Source: a virus. From it: DNA of 25,827 nucleotides. Location of the stretch: positions 1 to 25,827 of IMG/VR virus record IMGVR_UViG_3300027770_000228, one strand, 5' to 3'. Each line of letters starts with the position of its first letter. Position 1 is the stretch's first letter. A program made the translations under genes and the position numbers. This document shows, one piece after another, positions 22,982 to 25,827 of this stretch. Under the pieces are notes generated by a model. That model did no database searches. It had not been told where the DNA came from and was given only the letters and a program-made list of their open reading frames with translations.

Positions 22982-23182
22982 CTATTCTAATAATTCTTCG
23001 GGGTCATCAGTATTGTCATAGGAATCTTCATCTGAACGTAAGTCTTCTCGTTCTTTACTTGGTGTATCTTTTTCAATCATATGGTAACATGAGTTACACA
23101 TATCTAAATATTCATCCGTTAACAATGACTTTCTAGTTGACTCAAAGTCGTTTAAATTTTTATTACATGCAATACACCTCAT
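22982..23182 (-). CDS. Small zinc-finger protein with acidic tail
   Basis: This 66-residue protein has two CxxC knuckles, CIAC at residues 3-6 and CNSC at 29-32, which would bind one zinc ion, followed by a strongly acidic tail (REDLRSDEDSYDNTDDPEE). Similar small zinc-ribbon proteins are found in many phages, and the target is unknown. It is the last gene of the ATP-grasp/GATase/amidoligase group but has a perfect consensus promoter of its own, about 24 bases of leader and an AAAGGG ribosome binding site. A role in transcription or as a partner of the ligase genes is possible. Confidence 0.75.
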   Translation of the reverse strand: MRCIACNKNLNDFESTRKSLLTDEYLDMCNSCYHMIEKDTPSKEREDLRSDEDSYDNTDDPEELLE

Positions 23183-23194
23183 TTAAATTACCCT

Positions 23195-23944
23195 TTATAA
23201 TGTTAAAGAGTAATTATATATAGCTTTTGCATATTTGTCAAGTGTTGTTTTTTCTAATCCTGGTGCAGTATTAACTTCAAACACAAAGAATTTATTATCA
23301 ATAACTCTGTGACCTATATCAACAGCACCAAAGTCAAGTCCTAATAACCCAACTGCTTCAATAGCAATAGACTGTAAATTAGTAGGAATAATAATATCCC
23401 CCCTACAATATACCCAACCATTATTGGAATTCCGTATTCCATTAGAAATAAAATTATTTTTTCTTTTCTTTTTCTTTTGAACATCTATAGATCTCCCTTT
23501 AAAAACATGAACACGATATTCATCTTTATGTTTAGTCCTTACAGTATACAATGGTGCATTGATTAAGTCAGTAGACTTACTAGCAATAATTATGCCACGA
23601 CCACTATGACCTGTAAGAGTTGTGCGACAATAAATTGTATTACCCATATCAATTAGATGTTTGGCTATATCTTTTGATTCAGTGTATTGAGGTATATGAT
23701 CAAAGCCTTTACATTCTAGTTCAACAAATGTTTTTAGTTTGTTACTAGCTAAAGCGATAGAGTAGGGATTGTTTAAGTCTTGTTCCATCCATTTAAAATG
23801 TGGTGGTGTAGAATTGCCCCAGTTAATAATAATATTGTTACGAAGTGGCGAGTATGTATGACCGACTACCTGAATACGTAAAGCTTTTGATAGTTTTCTA
23901 GCTGATAATGAATTATAATTGTAAGGAAAGATTTTTAAACTCAT
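23195..23944 (-). CDS. ATP-grasp ligase (RimK-like, phage amidoligase-cluster type)
   Basis: This 249-residue protein has ATP-grasp features in order: an ATP-loop-like TGHSGRGIIIA (111-121), EYRVHVFKG (142-150), a Lys/Arg-rich stretch (VQKKKKRK, 155-162), GLDFGAVDI (202-210) and the metal-binding FEVNTAPGLE (222-231, Glu223 and Asn225). ATP-grasp enzymes join a carboxylate to an amine or thiol through an acyl phosphate. The partner genes for a glutamine amidotransferase and an amidoligase are directly upstream, with a four-base ATGA overlap. Together they suggest synthesis or modification of a peptide-like product. The substrate cannot be read from sequence. Confidence 0.88.
   Translation of the reverse strand: MSLKIFPYNYNSLSARKLSKALRIQVVGHTYSPLRNNIIINWGNSTPPHFKWMEQDLNNPYSIALASNKLKTFVELECKGFDHIPQYTESKDIAKHLIDMGNTIYCRTTLTGHSGRGIIIASKSTDLINAPLYTVRTKHKDEYRVHVFKGRSIDVQKKKKRKNNFISNGIRNSNNGWVYCRGDIIIPTNLQSIAIEAVGLLGLDFGAVDIGHRVIDNKFFVFEVNTAPGLEKTTLDKYAKAIYNYSLTL
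23213..23241 (-). promoter_or_regulatory. Perfect sigma70-type consensus promoter for the zinc-finger gene
   Basis: On the minus strand TTGACA (23241-23236) and TATAAT (23218-23213) are separated by exactly 17 bases. The promoter overlaps the last codons of the ATP-grasp gene. The expected start near 23206 gives a short leader with a ribosome binding site before the ATG at 23182. Transcription may continue into the primase operon if it passes the hairpin at 22937-22978. Confidence 0.8.
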
Positions 23945-24900
23945 TTAGTTTTTCCTTTTAGTAGATAAGGTGATGGATATTTTTGATAAGCGGGAATTCC
24001 TACTGGATCTACAGGGCATTCTAAATAACTTTCATCATCTTCAAAGTCATCTACAAAGTTTAATGAATGATAAGGAACATTGTAAATAAATTTAGGTGTA
24101 TCTTTAGCGGATCCATCACTATCTATCATAAGATCACATGTAAAGTTTTGATTGACTGCTACAACTTCACAGATTTCCCCTGTTTCATGTACAGTTAAGG
24201 TACCTGGGTCAGCTATATCTTCTAGTAATTCTACCATATCCCCAACTACTACTGTTGTTTTAGTTTTTATTTTTGCTACTGGTTTTCTATAATAGTCATT
24301 AACCCAGTCAGTGTTATTCCAATTATATTCTTTACCTACGTATGTAGTAGATATAGGTGCTACATAAGGTTTGTAACTACTATTACTATACCACACACCA
24401 TCATTCCACTCACCTTTAGCTTCATTCATGATCTTATGGTTGCCATGTCTATCAAGGAAGACAAGCTTACTGTATCCTATACGACCTTCAATAAGATTGA
24501 CAATTGGATCTTGAAAGAGAGCTAAGTTACCCCATTTATGTACTAATGGTTGAAGAATTTCAGTATTAAATCCAATGGTATCGCTATGATTAGTATCACC
24601 GAAGCCACTAATAATCCCATTATGGACAAAGCCAATTGTATTATTAACTGCAAAGGGATGACAATTTGTTGTATCAATTTTACCATGTGTCTTTATCCTA
24701 AAATGAATTACTGCTTGTTTAGTTTCATGTTTCTGATAAGCTTGATAAAAAGAATCATAGCTGAAGAAACCTTTTTCTATATGTAACTTCTTATCCTGTG
24801 CATACATAAAGCCTGCACCATCTGGATTAGAATCATAACATTCTTTAAGTGTGTCTTGAGATAATACTTTACCTTCTGGTTTATAGATTGCAATACACAT
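23941..24900 (-). CDS. Class II glutamine amidotransferase
   Basis: This 319-residue protein is an Ntn-hydrolase-type glutamine amidotransferase. Cys2, next to the initiator Met, would become the N-terminal nucleophile. Family motifs follow: HFRIKTHG (66-73), NCHPF (79-83), HNG (93-95) and HSDT (105-108). It would release ammonia from glutamine and pass it to a partner enzyme. The C-terminal part (about 215-285) begins VGDMVELLED and looks like a small SH3-like beta barrel, which may bind a partner or substrate. It overlaps the ATP-grasp gene (ATGA) and the amidoligase gene (TAATG), so the three are translated together. Confidence 0.9.
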   Translation of the reverse strand: MCIAIYKPEGKVLSQDTLKECYDSNPDGAGFMYAQDKKLHIEKGFFSYDSFYQAYQKHETKQAVIHFRIKTHGKIDTTNCHPFAVNNTIGFVHNGIISGFGDTNHSDTIGFNTEILQPLVHKWGNLALFQDPIVNLIEGRIGYSKLVFLDRHGNHKIMNEAKGEWNDGVWYSNSSYKPYVAPISTTYVGKEYNWNNTDWVNDYYRKPVAKIKTKTTVVVGDMVELLEDIADPGTLTVHETGEICEVVAVNQNFTCDLMIDSDGSAKDTPKFIYNVPYHSLNFVDDFEDDESYLECPVDPVGIPAYQKYPSPYLLKGKTK

Positions 24901-25827
24901 TATTTACACTCCTTTAAATGATAACTAAGTTCTGGAAACATACGCTTTCTACTAGATAACCAGTGCATGAATGCTTGATAGTGTGTCTGTTTCTTTAAGG
25001 ATTCATTGGACTGGGCTGGACTACAATAGTCTACTAATGCTTGAACAAATTGCAAGCGACTAGCAAATTCTTTATAGTTCATTGGTGTTGCAAACAATCT
25101 AACTTCGATTGTCTTTTCATTAAGAAGATTTAGTGCATTGTATCTGTTACCACCATGCCTATGTTTTCTTAAGAATGTAATAGTACGATCACTTTCCATA
25201 CGAGCATAGCTATTATCTATACGACCTGCTATGTGATGTATAAAATCTTTATTATCTAAACGATTTAAGAATTCAATCAACTTGCCAATTGTCAACTGCG
25301 ACAAGGGTTTCCGACTGATATGAACATGCATTCCTACATTGTTTGCTACCTTAAGATCAGGTGGCATATTGTCATAGAATTTTTTGAAGATGTCAAGATG
25401 TATATCTAATGTAGCTGGACATGTAACAATCTCAAATCCATTATGAATAGAACCATCTGATTTCATAAGAGCATGACCATGCATTAATTTACCAACACTT
25501 AGTTGAGCACGATTACGATTGTTTGTTTCATACTCAAGTTCACAACCTAAATACACTGTGTTAGGTCTAACTCGTGTTGCTTTAAACCTAAGTAGTTGTT
25601 CTACACGAGTAGTATAATTATGTATCTTGAATGATGCATCAAGACAGTGATGACATACTTTGTTAATCATAAGTTCTGTAACAGTTTCATTACCACAATT
25701 AGTACATGTTTCTATGTCTACTTCATCACGATTATATACATTACCATCATGATAGAATTGCTCAGGCTTGAGCCATATGTCATGACGATCATGGAATAGA
25801 TAACCATAGTCTACTGGATCAGTATTT
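24900..25827 (-). CDS. Amidoligase with N-terminal zinc ribbon (5' end beyond the window)
   Basis: The frame is open through the right edge of the window; the ATG at 25670 is internal. The extra 52 codons encode a zinc ribbon, whose first knuckle CTNC lies just before that Met and whose second, CHHC, lies just after it. The linker SFKIHNYTTR leads into the amidoligase domain: GCELEYE, SDGSIHNGFEIVT, GMHVHISRKPL and RYNALNL with TIEVRLFATP. These are the glutamine-synthetase-like fold motifs of the family described computationally by the Aravind group, with the Glu and His/Arg residues that bind metal and ATP. Such enzymes form amide bonds and occur in phages with an ATP-grasp protein and a class II GATase, exactly as here. 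Substrate and product are unknown. Confidence 0.88.
   Translation of the reverse strand, partial: NTDPVDYGYLFHDRHDIWLKPEQFYHDGNVYNRDEVDIETCTNCGNETVTELMINKVCHHCLDASFKIHNYTTRVEQLLRFKATRVRPNTVYLGCELEYETNNRNRAQLSVGKLMHGHALMKSDGSIHNGFEIVTCPATLDIHLDIFKKFYDNMPPDLKVANNVGMHVHISRKPLSQLTIGKLIEFLNRLDNKDFIHHIAGRIDNSYARMESDRTITFLRKHRHGGNRYNALNLLNEKTIEVRLFATPMNYKEFASRLQFVQALVDYCSPAQSNESLKKQTHYQAFMHWLSSRKRMFPELSYHLKECK

Noticed and set aside
1-25827. tRNA genes, CRISPR arrays, insertion sequences and attachment sites
   Set aside because: Looked for on both strands by eye. I saw no cloverleaf-like segment, no regularly spaced repeats, no transposase and no integrase. A covariance search would be needed to exclude a degenerate tRNA.

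Overview
This window looks like part of the genome of a lytic, T7-like (podovirus-type) phage of a low-GC marine bacterium. Three things support this. A plus-strand run of tail and internal-virion genes faces a long minus-strand run of replication, nucleotide and accessory genes. The replication set is T7-like: primase with a zinc finger, DnaB-type helicase, family A DNA polymerase, a probable ssDNA-binding protein, 5'-3' exonuclease and endonuclease I. The DNA is strongly AT-rich and almost gap-free, with many TAATG stop/start overlaps. No phage RNA polymerase, terminase, capsid, portal, holin or tRNA gene is visible here. Two perfect sigma70-type promoters suggest that host RNA polymerase transcribes the minus-strand genes.

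Layout. 1-11798 (+): end of an upstream gene, a small protein, a candidate tail tubular protein B, a GNAT-like small protein, an Ala-rich internal virion protein, a 1763-residue giant virion protein, a 755-residue protein ending in a lytic transglycosylase domain, and a 301-residue protein of unknown role. The plus and minus blocks converge at about 11.8 kb. 11830-15622 (-): nucleotide and accessory operon with a SLOG/DUF2493-type protein, an adenosylcobalamin-dependent (class II) ribonucleotide reductase, a DUF3310 protein and a PAPS-reductase-family protein, read from a consensus promoter that would give an almost leaderless mRNA. 15658-22741 (-): SprT-like protein, an unlisted small lipoprotein-like ORF, DEDDy exonuclease with zinc ribbon, endonuclease I, 5'-3' exonuclease, SSB-like protein, DNA polymerase split into two genes around a small foreign gene, helicase and primase. 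22742-22981: the only sizeable gap, which holds a plus-strand moron-like unit. 22982-25827 (-): zinc-finger protein, ATP-grasp ligase, class II glutamine amidotransferase and an amidoligase cut by the right edge of the window.

The most interesting item is in that gap. A 23-codon gene (22853-22924, +) encodes a clear PqqA, the precursor peptide of the cofactor pyrroloquinoline quinone (PQQ). It keeps the paired Glu15 and Tyr19 that PqqE/F/B/C turn into PQQ. It has its own extended -10 promoter, lies opposite to all its neighbours, and is followed by a nested hairpin. A related copy of that hairpin sequence lies inside the primase gene. Because PqqA is consumed stoichiometrically, a phage-borne copy could raise PQQ output in an infected PQQ-making host. 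With the low GC, a PQQ-dependent marine methylotroph (for example the OM43 type) is a reasonable host guess, but this is inference.

Other items of note are the split DNA polymerase, interrupted just before the motif A aspartate, and the ATP-grasp/GATase/amidoligase triad. Enzymes of this kind are predicted to build peptide-like or amide-modified products whose nature is unknown. No stretch over 300 bases lacks a gene.
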